Notes: generated from the sequence alone by a model not told the origin. A stretch of DNA of 64,000 bases from an uncultured Litoreibacter sp. (GCA_947504205.1 CANNGL010000003.1:737312-801311), one strand, 5' to 3'. Shown: positions 43,943 through 54,858, numbered from the stretch's first letter. Numbers and translations: made by a program.

Positions 43943-44803
43943 ATGAGTATAAAAGTAGACAAGCGTGAACGAGCAAATCAGTTTCGCCAGCGGCTTAACG
44001 AAGCTCTGGACGAGGCCGGCAGCAATCAAAGCGCATTGGCGCGTGCGACGGGTGTTGATCGGTCTACGATCTCACAGCTTCTGAACGCCGAGGACGCGCG
44101 GCTGCCCAATGCTCAACTGGTGGCGGAATGCGCGGCGCAGTTGGGCGTCTCAGCGGATTGGCTTCTTGGCCTGACGGAGCGACCTGAACGCGCGGCCGAT
44201 CTGCTGGCTATGGCGTTGACCATGACAGAGGCTCCACGCGCATTGGTCGATGAACAGATATTCGCGTGGCATCAGGAAGCTGCCGGTTACAAAATTCGGC
44301 ATGTGCCCGCTGGCTTGCCGGACATGCTGAAAACCCATGACATTTTGCGATGGGAGTATGCTCCGCATTTGGGCCGCACGACAGACCAGGCAATTGGTGC
44401 ATCTGAGGATCGCTTGAACTGGATGCGGGCAGCAGGCTCTGATTACGAGATTGCGATGCCCTTACATGATCTGAATGCCTTTGCACGCGCCGAAGGATAT
44501 TATGCGGGGCTGTCCGCTGATCTGCGTTTGGCCCAGATCGATTGGCTGTTGCAGTTGCACGAGCAGCTTTATCCGACGCTCAGATTGCATCTGTTTGACG
44601 CGCGCAAGCTGTACTCTGCACCCGTCACAATATTCGGACCGCTTCTTGCGGTGATTTATCTGGGTCGAAATTATCTGGCCTTTCGGGACCTAGAGCGGGT
44701 GCAGGCGATCACGACGCATTTTGACGGTTTGATCCGCGAGGCAGAGATGTCTTCGCGAGATGTGCCCTACCTGCTAGATGACCTGCGCCGCGATATAGAA
44801 TGA
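43943..44803 (+). CDS. XRE-family transcriptional regulator
   Basis: 286 residues. The N-terminal HTH (about 17-70) reads LNEALDEAGSNQSALARATGVDRSTISQLLN, then LVAECAAQLGVSADWLLGL. The following ~200 residues are a ligand- or oligomerisation-type domain that I do not recognise. It is 98 bases from the divergent DUF2061-desaturase pair, so local regulation of membrane lipid modification is likely but inferred. No RBS is evident. Confidence 0.83.
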   Translation: MSIKVDKRERANQFRQRLNEALDEAGSNQSALARATGVDRSTISQLLNAEDARLPNAQLVAECAAQLGVSADWLLGLTERPERAADLLAMALTMTEAPRALVDEQIFAWHQEAAGYKIRHVPAGLPDMLKTHDILRWEYAPHLGRTTDQAIGASEDRLNWMRAAGSDYEIAMPLHDLNAFARAEGYYAGLSADLRLAQIDWLLQLHEQLYPTLRLHLFDARKLYSAPVTIFGPLLAVIYLGRNYLAFRDLERVQAITTHFDGLIREAEMSSRDVPYLLDDLRRDIE

Positions 44804-44880
44804 TCCGGAAACGGAGCGGCCTTAACCCCTTGAAATCCGGGGGCTTGAAGCGTAAACGCCCAATCAGAACGGAAGACAGT

Positions 44881-44918
44881 AGCGCGCGGCGATTCGGCAG
44901 GCGCGCTGTTTTCTTTTC
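44881..44918 (+). terminator. Rho-independent terminator after the XRE gene
   Basis: AGCGCGC (44881-44887) and GCGCGCT (44901-44907) form a 7-bp stem with a 13-base loop, followed by GTTTTCTTTTC. It separates the XRE gene from nusG. Confidence 0.75.
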
Positions 44919-44981
44919 GGCGGGTGCTAGATAACCCGTTGAGCATATTGAAATAATACGGTCAGGCAAGGGTCGGAACAA

Positions 44982-45515
44982 ATGGCAAAGCGGTGGTATT
45001 CGGTCTCAGTTCTCTCGAATTTCGAGAAGCGTATTGCCGAGCAAATCCGTCAGGCGGTGGAAGAGAACGCGTTGCAAGACGAGATTGACGAGGTTCTGGT
45101 CCCGACCGAAGAGGTCATCGAAATTCGCCGCAACAAGAAAGTCACTGCTGAGCGTCGTTTCATGCCGGGATATGTCCTGGTCCACATGGAAATGTCGGAT
45201 CGCGGTTACCACCTGATCAACTCGATCAACCGGGTCACTGGATTTCTTGGGCCGCAGGGCAAACCGATGCCGATGCGTGATGCAGAGGTCAACGCGATCC
45301 TGAACCGCGTTGAAGAAGGTCAAGACGCTCCACGCTCGACGATTGTCTTCGACGTGGGCGAGAACGTGAACGTGACCGACGGTCCTTTCGAGGGCTTCTC
45401 GGGCATGGTCGAAGAAGTTGATGACGACAACCAGCGCCTGAAGGTGACGGTGTCGATCTTTGGTCGGGCAACCCCGGTCGAACTGGAATACACGCAGGTC
45501 ACCAAACAGTCCTGA
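44982..45515 (+). CDS. nusG: Transcription termination/antitermination factor NusG
   Basis: 177 residues: NGN domain ([31 protein letters not shown]) and the C-terminal KOW domain ([18 protein letters not shown]). NusG binds RNA polymerase and Rho or S10. It starts the ribosomal protein block. The usual neighbour secE is not upstream here; the XRE gene and its terminator are. Confidence 0.96.
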   Translation: MAKRWYSVSVLSNFEKRIAEQIRQAVEENALQDEIDEVLVPTEEVIEIRRNKKVTAERRFMPGYVLVHMEMSDRGYHLINSINRVTGFLGPQGKPMPMRDAEVNAILNRVEEGQDAPRSTIVFDVGENVNVTDGPFEGFSGMVEEVDDDNQRLKVTVSIFGRATPVELEYTQVTKQS

Positions 45516-45620
45516 GCGTGTTGAAGCGTGGGAGGCGGCGTTCAAGCGTGAGCGCACCGGACCACGGCAACCTGAGCTGCAGACACGCTTGTCTGTGGAG
45601 TAGAAAGAAGGAGAGGCCAC

Positions 45621-46046
45621 ATGGCTAAGAAAGTCGCTGGCACGATGAAGCTGCAGGTCCCTGCAGGTCAAGCCAACCCATCCCCACCCGTTGGACCCGC
45701 ACTGGGTCAGCGCGGCATCAATATCATGGAATTCTGCAAAGCCTTTAACGCCAAGACGCAGGAACTGGAGCCCGGCGCGCCGTGCCCGACCGTGATCACA
45801 TATTATCAGGACAAGTCCTTCACGATGGACATCAAGACGCCACCTGCGTCGTATTTCCTGAAAAAGGCTGCCAAGGTGAAATCCGGTGCCAACAACCCGT
45901 CTCGGGAAATTGTTGGAAGCGTGACTTCCAAGCAGGTGCGTGAGATCGCTGAAGCGAAGATGAAAGATCTCAACGCGACCGATATCGAAGGCGCTATGCT
46001 GATCATCGCGGGCTCCGCTCGCTCTATGGGCATCGAGGTGAAGTAA
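45621..46046 (+). CDS. rplK: 50S ribosomal protein L11
   Basis: 141 residues, standard length. Motifs are [23 protein letters not shown] at the N-terminus and [17 protein letters not shown] near the end. It binds the GTPase centre of 23S rRNA and is needed for the stringent response. RBS AGGAGAGG. The stop is 1 base before rplA. Confidence 0.97.
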   Translation: MAKKVAGTMKLQVPAGQANPSPPVGPALGQRGINIMEFCKAFNAKTQELEPGAPCPTVITYYQDKSFTMDIKTPPASYFLKKAAKVKSGANNPSREIVGSVTSKQVREIAEAKMKDLNATDIEGAMLIIAGSARSMGIEVK

Positions 46047-46047
46047 G

Positions 46048-46746
46048 ATGGCAAAACTTGGAAAACGCACAACCGCGGCTCGCGAAGCTTTTGCTGGAAA
46101 ATCCGATGTCTCCGTCGAAGAGGCGGTGTCGCTGGTAAAGACCAACGCGACATCGAAATTTGACGAAACTGTCGAGATCGCAATGAACCTTGGTGTTGAT
46201 CCTCGCCATGCGGACCAGATGGTGCGCGGTGTGGTCACTCTGCCAAACGGCACGGGTAAGTCCGTACGTGTGGCCGTTTTTGCACGCGACGCCAAAGCTG
46301 AGGAAGCCAAGGCTGCTGGTGCTGATGTCGTTGGCGCCGAAGACCTTATGGAAACCGTACAAGGCGGCAAGATCGACTTCGATCGTTGCATCGCAACACC
46401 TGACATGATGCCGATTGTCGGTCGTCTGGGCAAAGTGCTTGGTCCCCGGAACCTGATGCCAAACCCCAAGGTTGGTACAGTGACTATGGACGTCGAAGCT
46501 GCTGTTAAAGCCGCTAAAGGCGGTGAGGTGCAGTTCAAAGTCGAGAAAGCTGGCGTGGTGCACGCAGGCGTTGGCAAAGCGTCCTTTGATGAGAAAGCAC
46601 TTGTCGAGAACGTACGCGCGTTTATCGACGCTGTCGCAAAGGCCAAGCCAAGCGGTGCCAAAGGCGGCTACATGAAGAAAGTTTCGCTGAGCTCGACAAT
46701 GGGGCCTGGTGTATCCGTTTCTTTGGATAGCGCCTCCGGCAACTAA
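46048..46746 (+). CDS. rplA: 50S ribosomal protein L1
   Basis: 232 residues, including the L1 signature [19 protein letters not shown] stretch near residue 130. It forms the L1 stalk of the ribosome and in many bacteria represses the rplKA mRNA. Immediately after rplK. A strong terminator follows, so rplKA is one unit with nusG or its own promoter. Confidence 0.97.
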   Translation: MAKLGKRTTAAREAFAGKSDVSVEEAVSLVKTNATSKFDETVEIAMNLGVDPRHADQMVRGVVTLPNGTGKSVRVAVFARDAKAEEAKAAGADVVGAEDLMETVQGGKIDFDRCIATPDMMPIVGRLGKVLGPRNLMPNPKVGTVTMDVEAAVKAAKGGEVQFKVEKAGVVHAGVGKASFDEKALVENVRAFIDAVAKAKPSGAKGGYMKKVSLSSTMGPGVSVSLDSASGN

Positions 46747-46770
46747 GACTTCTCTAAAATTCTAATAGAA

Positions 46771-46799
46771 AAAGGCGCTCTGGTTTGGGCGCCTTTTTT
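46771..46799 (+). terminator. Rho-independent terminator after rplA
   Basis: AAAGGCGC (46771-46778) pairs with GCGCCTTT (46789-46796) over 8 bases with a 10-base loop, followed by a T-run to 46799. Confidence 0.92.
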
Positions 46800-46873
46800 C
46801 GTTTTCTAGCGGTTTGTTAGGGATTTGCGGCTCTAGTGCAGGGATCGTCACTCTTTGCTGGGACTGCTATTTT

Positions 46874-47377
46874 ATGTTTCGACTAATTCGTCTTGCGGCG
46901 CTGATTGTATCCGTCGCTTTCGTCTGGTCCGCCAATGCGGAGCCACTTTCCAAACCAACCGGACCGGTTTTGCTGACTATCAGCGGCCAGATATCCAATA
47001 TGAATGGCGACGGATCGGTCGCGTTCGACCGCGCTATGCTGGAGCAGTTGGACTGGCGCGATGTTCGGACATTCACATCGTTTTCGGATGGCGAGCAGCA
47101 ATTTGCGGGTCCGACTTTGTCCTCGGTACTGAAAGCAGTTGGTGCGCGAGGTGAGATTATCGTCGCAACCGCGATCAACGACTATTCCGTCCAAATCCCA
47201 ATCTCGCATGCCGAGGCGCATGATGTCCTTCTTGCGCTGGACTGGAATGGTCGCGCGATGCGTATACGGGACAAGGGCCCGATCTGGATTGTCTATCCGC
47301 TGGATGAGGCAACTGCGCAGACGCAGAAATTCGATCCTGAAATGATCTGGCAGCTCAATCGCCTGGCTATTCAATAA
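46874..47377 (+). CDS. Periplasmic protein with molybdopterin-oxidoreductase-like domain
   Basis: 167 residues from the ATG at 46874, with a signal peptide (FRLIRLAALIVSVAFVWSANA). The rest resembles the small oxidoreductase molybdopterin-binding-like domain: LLTISGQISN, FAGPTLSSVLKAVGA, ATAINDYSVQIP and GRAMRIRDKGPIWIVYP. No cofactor-binding cysteine is visible, so it may be a sensory rather than catalytic version. It is 3 bases upstream of a hybrid kinase and probably serves as its periplasmic input. Confidence 0.75.
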   Translation: MFRLIRLAALIVSVAFVWSANAEPLSKPTGPVLLTISGQISNMNGDGSVAFDRAMLEQLDWRDVRTFTSFSDGEQQFAGPTLSSVLKAVGARGEIIVATAINDYSVQIPISHAEAHDVLLALDWNGRAMRIRDKGPIWIVYPLDEATAQTQKFDPEMIWQLNRLAIQ

Positions 47378-47380
47378 GCG

Positions 47381-49216
47381 ATGCGTTTCATGCCCTGGCA
47401 CAACCGAATTCTGCGCGCGGGCTGCGCCATTGTGTTGTGCCTTGGGTTGCTAGCGGCGCTGTTTTATCAGCGCGGCTCGATAGAGCAGGCAGAGAAAAAA
47501 CTTAGTCAGGATTTGATTTCCTCGGCATGGAAAACCAGCGAGTTGGTTTTCGAAGGTCAGCGCCTGGGAATGGCCATGCAGCAGTTTCGAGCCTCCAATT
47601 TGTCTTTCGAGGAGGTGCAGACCCGCTTTGATATCTTCTGGAGCCGCGTCTCCGTTGTTCAACAACTCGATATGGATGGACGACCAAGGTTGAAAGCGAA
47701 CTTTCAGGCGTTGCGGGAGTTTCTGGAAGAGACAGACGCGCTCGTCTTTGCGGAGGTTCCCCCGTCTGGTTCTGTGGTGGATGACCTGATCAGACGGCTC
47801 GAGACATTGATTGTTCAAACGCGGATTATCTGGGTAAACGAATATAATCAGAACGACATCATGGAGATCACACCCGCGGCGGTCGAAATCGCAAAGCAGC
47901 GTAGTCTCTGGAAAACAGGATCTGCCGTTCTGCTGGCCGTGGTGCTGTTTTATCTATTGGTGGAGCTGTATTTTTCCTCGATCGCACAGCGGCGGGAGAA
48001 ACAACTGACCCATGCGGCGCAAATGGCCAGTCAGGCCAAGTCCGCGTTTATCGCGAATGTGAGCCACGAAATTCGAACGCCCTTGAATGGCATTCTGGGC
48101 ATGTCGCGGCTTTTGGCTGAGTCCGAGCTTGATGAGGATCAAAAAAATTGCCTTGGCGTTCTCGAAGAGGCAGGCGAAGTTTTGCTGTCAACGATCAACG
48201 ACGTTTTGGACTATTCAAAGATCGAAGCGGGTGAGCTGGCGGTTGAGAACACCAGCTTTGATGTTGTTGTCATGGTTGAAAAGGTAAGGGCTCTCTATGA
48301 ACCTGCTGCCAAGGGGAAGGGTCTGGAGCTCAAGGTTGTCGCTGAACGCGCCGAGTTGCCTATTCTTCGTGGTGATTCAAGACGGTTGCGGCAAATCTTG
48401 CACAACCTTGTTTCCAACGCTCTGAAGTTCACGACCAAGGGGTCGATTACTATCCGCTACGACTATGTTGAAAAGGATGATGCGGAGCGGTTGGCCGGAC
48501 TTCATATCTTTGTGTCCGATACCGGCATTGGGATTGCACCGACGGCGCTGAGCGCAATCTTTGAACCGTTTGGGCAGGCCGATGTCAGCACCTCGCGCTC
48601 TTATGGTGGAACGGGCTTGGGGCTGACGATTTCGCGTGATCTGAGCCGTGCGATGGGCGGCGATCTTCAGGTTACAAGCGAAGTGGCGCGTGGCTCGGAA
48701 TTTCACTTGTTTGTTCCGCTCAGTCCGGCCTTGGGGTCATCCGAACCCCTGGAGCACCAGCAGGCGCGTGTCGCAAAGGATGAAGATTTCTCCACGCTGC
48801 ATGTTGTTGTTGTGGATGATAACGCAACCAATCGTCTCATCCTTCGGAGGTTTTTGGCGCCCATGGGTGTTGTCCCAGTGGAATTTGGCAGCGGACAGCA
48901 GGTTGTAGATTACATGGCCTCCCATGATGCGGACCTTATCTTGATGGACGTCCAGATGCCGGGGATGGACGGTGTAGAAGCGACTGCGCAGATATTGCGA
49001 AAGTTGGAACATCAGTCCCGGGCAGCACCGCGCATTGTTGCGGTTACGGCCAATGTGTTGTCGCACCAGATCGATACCTATAAATCCGGCGGCATGACCG
49101 AGGTGCTGAGCAAGCCGGTCTTCAAACCCGAGCTGAGCAAAATTGTCGCCGTAGCGGCTGAGGCGGCACAGTCGGACAAGATATCTGAGCGGATATCCTC
49201 CACCGAGGTGGCCTGA
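47381..49216 (+). CDS. Hybrid sensor histidine kinase with C-terminal receiver
   Basis: 611 residues. Two membrane spans (about 11-30 and 179-200) bracket a ~150-residue periplasmic sensor domain. The H box is [10 protein letters not shown] with His229, the N box NLVSNALKF, and the G1/G2 boxes SDTGIGIAP and [10 protein letters not shown] receiver domain ends it, with VVVDDN and phospho-acceptor Asp523 in LMDVQMPG. No output domain is encoded, so a phosphotransfer protein elsewhere is expected. It is coupled to the periplasmic partner 3 bases upstream, and lies between rplA and rplJ. Confidence 0.93.
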   Translation: MRFMPWHNRILRAGCAIVLCLGLLAALFYQRGSIEQAEKKLSQDLISSAWKTSELVFEGQRLGMAMQQFRASNLSFEEVQTRFDIFWSRVSVVQQLDMDGRPRLKANFQALREFLEETDALVFAEVPPSGSVVDDLIRRLETLIVQTRIIWVNEYNQNDIMEITPAAVEIAKQRSLWKTGSAVLLAVVLFYLLVELYFSSIAQRREKQLTHAAQMASQAKSAFIANVSHEIRTPLNGILGMSRLLAESELDEDQKNCLGVLEEAGEVLLSTINDVLDYSKIEAGELAVENTSFDVVVMVEKVRALYEPAAKGKGLELKVVAERAELPILRGDSRRLRQILHNLVSNALKFTTKGSITIRYDYVEKDDAERLAGLHIFVSDTGIGIAPTALSAIFEPFGQADVSTSRSYGGTGLGLTISRDLSRAMGGDLQVTSEVARGSEFHLFVPLSPALGSSEPLEHQQARVAKDEDFSTLHVVVVDDNATNRLILRRFLAPMGVVPVEFGSGQQVVDYMASHDADLILMDVQMPGMDGVEATAQILRKLEHQSRAAPRIVAVTANVLSHQIDTYKSGGMTEVLSKPVFKPELSKIVAVAAEAAQSDKISERISSTEVA

Positions 49217-49250
49217 GCCCTATTTCCTTAGTTAATTCCCATTTTTGGGC

Positions 49251-49279
49251 TTGGACTTCGCGCTTGTAACCATTAGAGA
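49251..49279 (+). promoter_or_regulatory. Possible sigma70 promoter for rplJL
   Basis: TTGGAC (49251-49256) and TAGAGA (49274-49279) are 17 bases apart, about 230 bases upstream of rplJ. A promoter here is needed because rplJL is cut off from nusG-rplKA by a terminator and two genes. Confidence 0.4.
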
Positions 49280-49284
49280 GACGG

Positions 49285-49500
49285 CGAGGGCTTCCGTGCG
49301 ATTCGCGGCAGCCCTCTATTTCGTCCGAGACGGTGGGTGATCCAAGCTTAGCAACGGGTCATAATTCCTACCTGAGATGGGAAGAGACATTCCGGCCTGG
49401 TTGTTTCCGGGTCAAGGGCTGCGACGACCCGTTAGGACTTGATTGTCAGGCGCTTTGCCTGGCGAAACGAGCCGGAGGGCTTAGCCCCTCCAATAATGGA
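49285..49500 (+). ncRNA. Putative L10 leader of the rplJL mRNA
   Basis: The ~220-base untranslated region before rplJ is rich in conserved-looking structured segments: GAGACGGTGGGTG near 49327, GGGAAGAGACATTCC near 49379, and a final hairpin GGAGGGCTTAGCCCCTCC (49474-49491) just before the RBS. Leaders of rplJL mRNAs are bound by L10-L12 and autoregulate translation; position and length fit. The boundaries are approximate and the fold was not computed. Confidence 0.5.
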
Positions 49501-49508
49501 GTAAAACT

Positions 49509-50027
49509 GTGGATAGAGCCCAGAAAGAGAAAGTGGTCGAGGAACTCGGCCAAATCTTTGAAAGCTCTGGCGTGGTGGTTGTTAGCCATTACGAAGGTCT
49601 TACGGTTGCTGAGATGCAGGACCTGCGCGCGCAAATGCGTGAAGCTGGTGGGTCCGTTCGCGTCGCCAAGAACAGGCTCGCCAAAATCGCCCTGGACGGG
49701 AAGCCATGCGAAAGCATCGCCGACTATCTGACGGGTATGACCGTTCTCGCCTATTCCGAAGACCCTGTCGCTGCTGCGAAGGTCGTGGAGGCTTACGCCA
49801 AGAGCAACGACAAGTTGCAAATTCTTGGTGGAGCAATGGGCGACAACGCTCTGGACGTCGCTGGTGTGAAAGCCGTCGCATCCATGCCGTCGCGTGAGGA
49901 GCTTATCGCTTCGATCGTGGGCTGCATTGGCGCGCCTGCCTCCAACATCGCCGGCGCAATTGGCGCACCTGCTTCAAATGTTGCGAGCATCCTATCAACC
50001 ATCGAGGAGCGCGCGGAAGCTGCGTGA
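49509..50027 (+). CDS. rplJ: 50S ribosomal protein L10 (GTG start)
   Basis: 172 residues starting at GTG 49509 with GGAG 8 bases upstream. N-terminal RNA-binding part ([48 protein letters not shown]) and the C-terminal helix ([17 protein letters not shown]) that carries L7/L12 dimers. It anchors the stalk and likely represses its own leader. Confidence 0.97.
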   Translation: MDRAQKEKVVEELGQIFESSGVVVVSHYEGLTVAEMQDLRAQMREAGGSVRVAKNRLAKIALDGKPCESIADYLTGMTVLAYSEDPVAAAKVVEAYAKSNDKLQILGGAMGDNALDVAGVKAVASMPSREELIASIVGCIGAPASNIAGAIGAPASNVASILSTIEERAEAA

Positions 50028-50099
50028 TCTTCGCTTGAGACCTTCGTGGGGTTGTAAACGCCGCGTTGGAACACATCTTAACGAAACGGAAACAGTACA

Positions 50100-50480
50100 A
50101 TGGCTGATCTGAAGAAACTTGCTGAAGAGATCGTTGGTCTGACACTTCTCGAAGCACAAGAACTGAAAACCATCCTCAAAGATGAGTATGGCATCGAACC
50201 TGCAGCCGGTGGCGCAGTAATGATGGCTGGTCCAGCTGGCGGCGACGCTGGCGGTGCGGCTGAAGAAAAATCTGAATTTGACGTGATCCTGGTCGCTGCT
50301 GGCGCTCAGAAAATCAACGTCATCAAAGAGGTTCGCGGCATCACTGGCCTGGGCCTCAAAGAAGCAAAAGACCTTGTCGAAGCTGGTGGCAAAGCCGTCA
50401 AAGAAGGCGTCGACAAAGCAGAAGCAGAAGACATCAAGGGCAAGCTGGAAGCAGCTGGCGCAGAAGTCGAGCTCAAGTAA
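50100..50480 (+). CDS. rplL: 50S ribosomal protein L7/L12
   Basis: 126 residues. N-terminal dimerisation helix ([19 protein letters not shown]), an Ala/Gly hinge ([10 protein letters not shown]) and the factor-binding domain ([19 protein letters not shown]). It recruits translation GTPases. 72 bases after rplJ. Confidence 0.97.
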   Translation: MADLKKLAEEIVGLTLLEAQELKTILKDEYGIEPAAGGAVMMAGPAGGDAGGAAEEKSEFDVILVAAGAQKINVIKEVRGITGLGLKEAKDLVEAGGKAVKEGVDKAEAEDIKGKLEAAGAEVELK

Positions 50481-50486
50481 TCCAGG

Positions 50487-50505
50487 CGGGGTTTCGGCCC
50501 CGTTT
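50487..50505 (+). terminator. Short hairpin after rplL, partial terminator
   Basis: CGGGG (50487-50491) and CCCCG (50498-50502) form a 5-bp stem followed by only TTT. It is weak, as expected if part of the transcription continues into rpoBC. Confidence 0.5.
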
Positions 50506-50521
50506 AGGACGTAAGTTAGCT

Positions 50522-50544
50522 GGACCCGGGTAAATTCCGGGTCC
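50522..50544 (+). promoter_or_regulatory. Second hairpin in the rplL-rpoB gap
   Basis: GGACCCGG and CCGGGTCC (50522-50529 and 50537-50544) form a perfect 8-bp stem. It is followed by GGCTTTCC rather than a U-run. Together with the hairpin at 50487 it could attenuate rpoB transcription. Confidence 0.45.
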
Positions 50545-50611
50545 GGCTTTCCGCATCTCAGAGAGGGCCTTCTATTACGGGCGTTCTCTCAGGCGCGGCT
50601 AAGGTTCGGGA

Positions 50612-50640
50612 GCATACCTGTGGGACGGTATGCAGGTATG
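50612..50640 (+). promoter_or_regulatory. Alternative hairpins in the rpoB leader
   Basis: GCATACC (50612-50618) can pair with GGTATGC (50627-50633), or CATACCTG (50613-50620) can pair with CAGGTATG (50633-50640). The two stems exclude each other. They lie about 85 bases before the rpoB start. Confidence 0.45.
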
Positions 50641-50721
50641 GAACCGCCCCCTGTAATCCAAGTGGCGCGAGACCCGGCCCCGGGGTAGCGCGCTTCGAGG
50701 AATTGAAAGGCGACGACGAGC

Positions 50722-53700
50722 ATGGCTCAGACATTTGTTGGTCAGAAACGTATCCGCAAATATTTTGGCAAAATCCGTGAAGTTCTGGAGATGCCAAACC
50801 TTATCGAGGTTCAAAAATCTTCCTACGACCTTTTCCTGAAGTCCGGCGATCAACTGGAACCGATGGATGGTGAAGGCATCAAGGGTGTTTTCCAGTCGGT
50901 TTTCCCGATCAAGGATTTCAACGAAACGGCTGTTTTGGAGTTCGTGAAATACGAACTTGAAGAGCCGAAATATGATGTAGAGGAATGTCAGCAGCGTGAC
51001 ATGACCTACAGCGCGCCGTTGAAGGTGACGCTGCGCTTGATCGTATTTGATATCGATGAAGATACAGGTGCGAAATCCGTCAAGGACATTAAAGAGCAAG
51101 ATGTCTTCATGGGCGACATGCCATTGATGACACCGAACGGCACCTTTGTTGTGAATGGCACCGAGCGCGTGATTGTTTCGCAGATGCACCGCTCGCCTGG
51201 TGTTTTCTTCGATCATGACAAAGGCAAAACGCATTCCTCAGGCAAATTGCTCTTTGCTTGCCGCATTATTCCCTATCGCGGCAGCTGGCTGGATTTCGAA
51301 TTTGATGCCAAGGATGTTGTTTTTGCACGGATCGACCGTCGTCGGAAGCTGCCTGTATCGACACTGCTTTATGCGCTGGGTCTCGATCAGGAAGGCATCA
51401 TGGATGCCTATTACGACACTGTTGAGTTCCGTCAGATCAAGAAGAAGGGCTGGGCGACCAAGTTCTTCCCGGATCGTATTCGGGGCACAAAGCCTGCTGC
51501 TGATGTGATTGACGCCAAAACCGGCGAAGTCATTGCCGAAGCCGGCAAGAAGGTCACGCCACGCGCGGTCAAAAAGCTGATTGATGAAGGCAAGGTCAAA
51601 GAGATCCTACTGCCATTCGAGGGCATCATCGGTCGTTTTGTCGCAAAAGACATCATCAATGAAGAAACTGGTGAAATCTGGGTCGAAGCTGGAGATGAGC
51701 TGACTTGGGAACTGGACAAAGCGGGTGAAGTTTCTGGCGGTACGCTGAAGACGCTTCTCGACAATGGTGTCACCGATATTCCGGTTCTGGACATCGATAA
51801 CATCAATGTCGGGCCATATATCCGCAACACGGTTGCTGTGGACAAGAACTTCGGTCGTGACACAGCGCTGATGGATATCTACCGGGTTATGCGTCCGGGC
51901 GAGCCGCCCACCGTTGAAGCGGCCTCGGCCTTGTTCGACACACTGTTCTTCGACAGCGAGCGCTATGATCTGTCGGCCGTTGGTCGCGTCAAGATGAACA
52001 TGCGTCTTGATCTGGACGCCGAAGACACTGTGCGCACGTTGCGCAAGGAAGACATCGTTGCCTGTATCAAGGCACTGGTCGACCTGCGTGATGGACGCGG
52101 CGATGTGGACGATATCGACCACCTTGGCAACCGTCGGGTTCGCTCGGTCGGTGAGCTGATGGAAAATCAGTATCGTGTGGGTCTGTTGCGTATGGAGCGC
52201 GCGATCAAAGAGCGTATGTCCTCTGTCGAGATCGACACGGTCATGCCTCAGGATCTGATCAATGCGAAACCGGCCGCAGCAGCGGTGCGTGAGTTCTTCG
52301 GCTCTTCGCAGCTTTCGCAGTTCATGGACCAAACCAACCCGCTGTCAGAGGTGACGCACAAACGTCGTCTGTCAGCGCTTGGACCAGGTGGTCTGACACG
52401 TGAGCGTGCAGGCTTCGAGGTGCGCGACGTGCACCCGACACACTATGGTCGTATGTGCCCGATTGAAACGCCGGAAGGACCGAATATCGGTCTGATCAAC
52501 TCGCTGGCGACCTTTGCCCGTGTGAATAAGTATGGCTTCATCGAAACGCCGTATCGTGTGGTCAAAGAAGGTCAGGTCACTGACGAAGTGCATTACATGT
52601 CGGCGACAGAAGAAATGCGCCACACCGTAGCTCAGGCCAACGCCAATCTCGACGAGAAGGGTCAGTTCGTGAACGAGCTGGTCTCGACCCGTCAGTCCGG
52701 CGACTACATGCTTCAATCGCGTGACAACGTTGATCTGATTGACGTTTCGCCTAAGCAATTGGTCTCTGTTGCGGCGTCGCTTATTCCATTCCTGGAAAAT
52801 GACGACGCAAACCGGGCTCTGATGGGCTCGAACATGCAACGTCAGGCCGTACCACTTCTGCAAGCCGATGCGCCTTATGTTGGCACAGGCATTGAAGGCG
52901 TGGTTGCAACTGACTCCGGCGCGGCCATTCAGGCTGCTCGTGGCGGTATCATCGACCAAGTTGATGCGCAGCGGATCGTTGTGCGTGTGACAGATGATCT
53001 GGAAGCTGGCGATGCTGGTGTGGACATTTATCGCCTGCGCAAGTTCCAGCGTTCTAACCAGAACACCTGCATCAACCAGCGTCCGCTGGTCAAAGTTGGC
53101 GATCTGGTTTCTGCGGGCGAAGTGATTGCCGATGGTCCATCGACTGACATGGGTGAACTGGCTCTTGGTAAGAACGTGCTCGTCGCGTTTATGCCGTGGA
53201 ACGGTTACAACTATGAGGACTCGATCCTGATTTCCGAGCGTATCGCGCGTGACGACGTCTTCACCTCGATCCATATCGAGGAATTTGAAGTCGCGGCTCG
53301 TGACACAAAGCTTGGGCCTGAGGAGATCACTCGGGACATTCCGAACGTTGGTGAAGAAGCGCTGCGCAACCTCGACGAGGCTGGTATCGTTTATATCGGC
53401 GCTGACGTTGAGCCAGGCGATATCCTTGTTGGTAAGATCACACCGAAGGGCGAGAGCCCAATGACGCCGGAAGAAAAACTTCTGCGCGCCATTTTCGGCG
53501 AGAAAGCTTCTGACGTGCGTGACACTTCGTTGCGCGTGAAGCCAGGCGATTTCGGAACTGTCGTGGAAGTGCGCGTCTTCAACCGCCATGGTGTGGAAAA
53601 AGACGAACGGACCCTGCAGATCGAACGGGAAGAGGTCGAGCGCCTTGCCCGTGACCGTGATGATGAGATGGCCATTCTGGACCGTAACATCTACGCGCGT

Positions 53701-54858
53701 CTGCAAGGTATGATCCTTGGGAAAACGGCCGTGAAAGGTCCGAAAGGCGTTAAGCCGAAATCCGAGATCACTCCGGAGCTTCTGGAGACCCTTAGCCGTG
53801 GCCAGTGGTGGCAGCTTGCTCTTGAGAAAGAGGAAGATGCAGCACAGGTCGAGGCGCTGAACGCGCAATATGAAGCGCAGAAGCGGGCTTTGGAAAACCG
53901 GTTCGAAGACAAGGTCGAGAAGGTTCGCCGTGGTGACGATCTGCCTCCGGGCGTGATGAAGATGGTCAAAGTCTTCGTGGCTGTGAAGCGTAAGCTGCAG
54001 CCCGGCGACAAAATGGCTGGTCGTCACGGCAACAAGGGTGTGATCTCGAAAGTCGTGCCAATGGAGGACATGCCTTTCCTTGAAGATGGTACTCCGGTTG
54101 ACTTCTGTCTGAACCCGCTGGGCGTGCCGTCGCGGATGAATGTCGGTCAGATCCTTGAAACCCATATGGGTTGGGCTGCTCGCGGTCTGGGTCTGAAGAT
54201 CGACGATGCTCTGGACGATTTCCGCCGTTCTGGTGACAGCCAGCCGGTACGGGATGCGCTAAAGCATGCTTATGGCGACGAGACATTCGACGAAGCCTTT
54301 GGCAAAATGCGCGAAGAGGACATGATCGAGTCGGCGGAAGCTGTGCGTCGCGGTGTTCCGATCGCAACGCCAGTCTTCGACGGTGCGAAAGAAGCTGATG
54401 TCAACGAGGCTTTGATGAAAGCTGGTTTCGACACGTCAGGTCAGTCGGTGCTCTATGACGGCCGGACAGGTGAGCAATTTGCCCGCCCTGTAACCGTTGG
54501 TGTGAAGTATCTGCTGAAACTGCACCATCTGGTCGATGACAAGATCCACGCACGGTCCACCGGGCCTTACTCGCTCGTTACGCAGCAACCTCTGGGTGGT
54601 AAAGCCCAGTTCGGCGGCCAGCGCTTCGGGGAGATGGAGGTCTGGGCACTGGAAGCTTACGGCGCCGCTTACACCCTGCAGGAAATGCTGACGGTGAAAT
54701 CGGATGACGTGGCAGGCCGGACCAAGGTCTATGAGTCGATCGTCAAAGGTGAGGACAATTTCGAGGCCGGCGTACCGGAATCGTTCAACGTTCTCGTCAA
54801 AGAGGTCCGAGGCCTCGGCCTCAACATGGAACTCCTGGATGCGGAGGAGACGGAGTGA
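50722..54858 (+). CDS. rpoB: RNA polymerase subunit beta
   Basis: 1378 residues, full length. Domain landmarks run in order: beta lobe 1 near [14 protein letters not shown], the rifampicin cluster [13 protein letters not shown] (525-537, with one N-to-T change at the residue equal to E. coli N518), [22 protein letters not shown] and the C-terminal [20 protein letters not shown] and S residues whose changes give rifampicin resistance are intact. 49 bases before rpoC, with which it forms one operon. Confidence 0.98.
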   Translation: MAQTFVGQKRIRKYFGKIREVLEMPNLIEVQKSSYDLFLKSGDQLEPMDGEGIKGVFQSVFPIKDFNETAVLEFVKYELEEPKYDVEECQQRDMTYSAPLKVTLRLIVFDIDEDTGAKSVKDIKEQDVFMGDMPLMTPNGTFVVNGTERVIVSQMHRSPGVFFDHDKGKTHSSGKLLFACRIIPYRGSWLDFEFDAKDVVFARIDRRRKLPVSTLLYALGLDQEGIMDAYYDTVEFRQIKKKGWATKFFPDRIRGTKPAADVIDAKTGEVIAEAGKKVTPRAVKKLIDEGKVKEILLPFEGIIGRFVAKDIINEETGEIWVEAGDELTWELDKAGEVSGGTLKTLLDNGVTDIPVLDIDNINVGPYIRNTVAVDKNFGRDTALMDIYRVMRPGEPPTVEAASALFDTLFFDSERYDLSAVGRVKMNMRLDLDAEDTVRTLRKEDIVACIKALVDLRDGRGDVDDIDHLGNRRVRSVGELMENQYRVGLLRMERAIKERMSSVEIDTVMPQDLINAKPAAAAVREFFGSSQLSQFMDQTNPLSEVTHKRRLSALGPGGLTRERAGFEVRDVHPTHYGRMCPIETPEGPNIGLINSLATFARVNKYGFIETPYRVVKEGQVTDEVHYMSATEEMRHTVAQANANLDEKGQFVNELVSTRQSGDYMLQSRDNVDLIDVSPKQLVSVAASLIPFLENDDANRALMGSNMQRQAVPLLQADAPYVGTGIEGVVATDSGAAIQAARGGIIDQVDAQRIVVRVTDDLEAGDAGVDIYRLRKFQRSNQNTCINQRPLVKVGDLVSAGEVIADGPSTDMGELALGKNVLVAFMPWNGYNYEDSILISERIARDDVFTSIHIEEFEVAARDTKLGPEEITRDIPNVGEEALRNLDEAGIVYIGADVEPGDILVGKITPKGESPMTPEEKLLRAIFGEKASDVRDTSLRVKPGDFGTVVEVRVFNRHGVEKDERTLQIEREEVERLARDRDDEMAILDRNIYARLQGMILGKTAVKGPKGVKPKSEITPELLETLSRGQWWQLALEKEEDAAQVEALNAQYEAQKRALENRFEDKVEKVRRGDDLPPGVMKMVKVFVAVKRKLQPGDKMAGRHGNKGVISKVVPMEDMPFLEDGTPVDFCLNPLGVPSRMNVGQILETHMGWAARGLGLKIDDALDDFRRSGDSQPVRDALKHAYGDETFDEAFGKMREEDMIESAEAVRRGVPIATPVFDGAKEADVNEALMKAGFDTSGQSVLYDGRTGEQFARPVTVGVKYLLKLHHLVDDKIHARSTGPYSLVTQQPLGGKAQFGGQRFGEMEVWALEAYGAAYTLQEMLTVKSDDVAGRTKVYESIVKGEDNFEAGVPESFNVLVKEVRGLGLNMELLDAEETE

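Noticed and set aside
46874..49216. The kinase bicistron as a horizontally acquired island
   Set aside because: No mobile-element genes, repeats or flanking tRNA were seen, and base use looks like the neighbours by eye.
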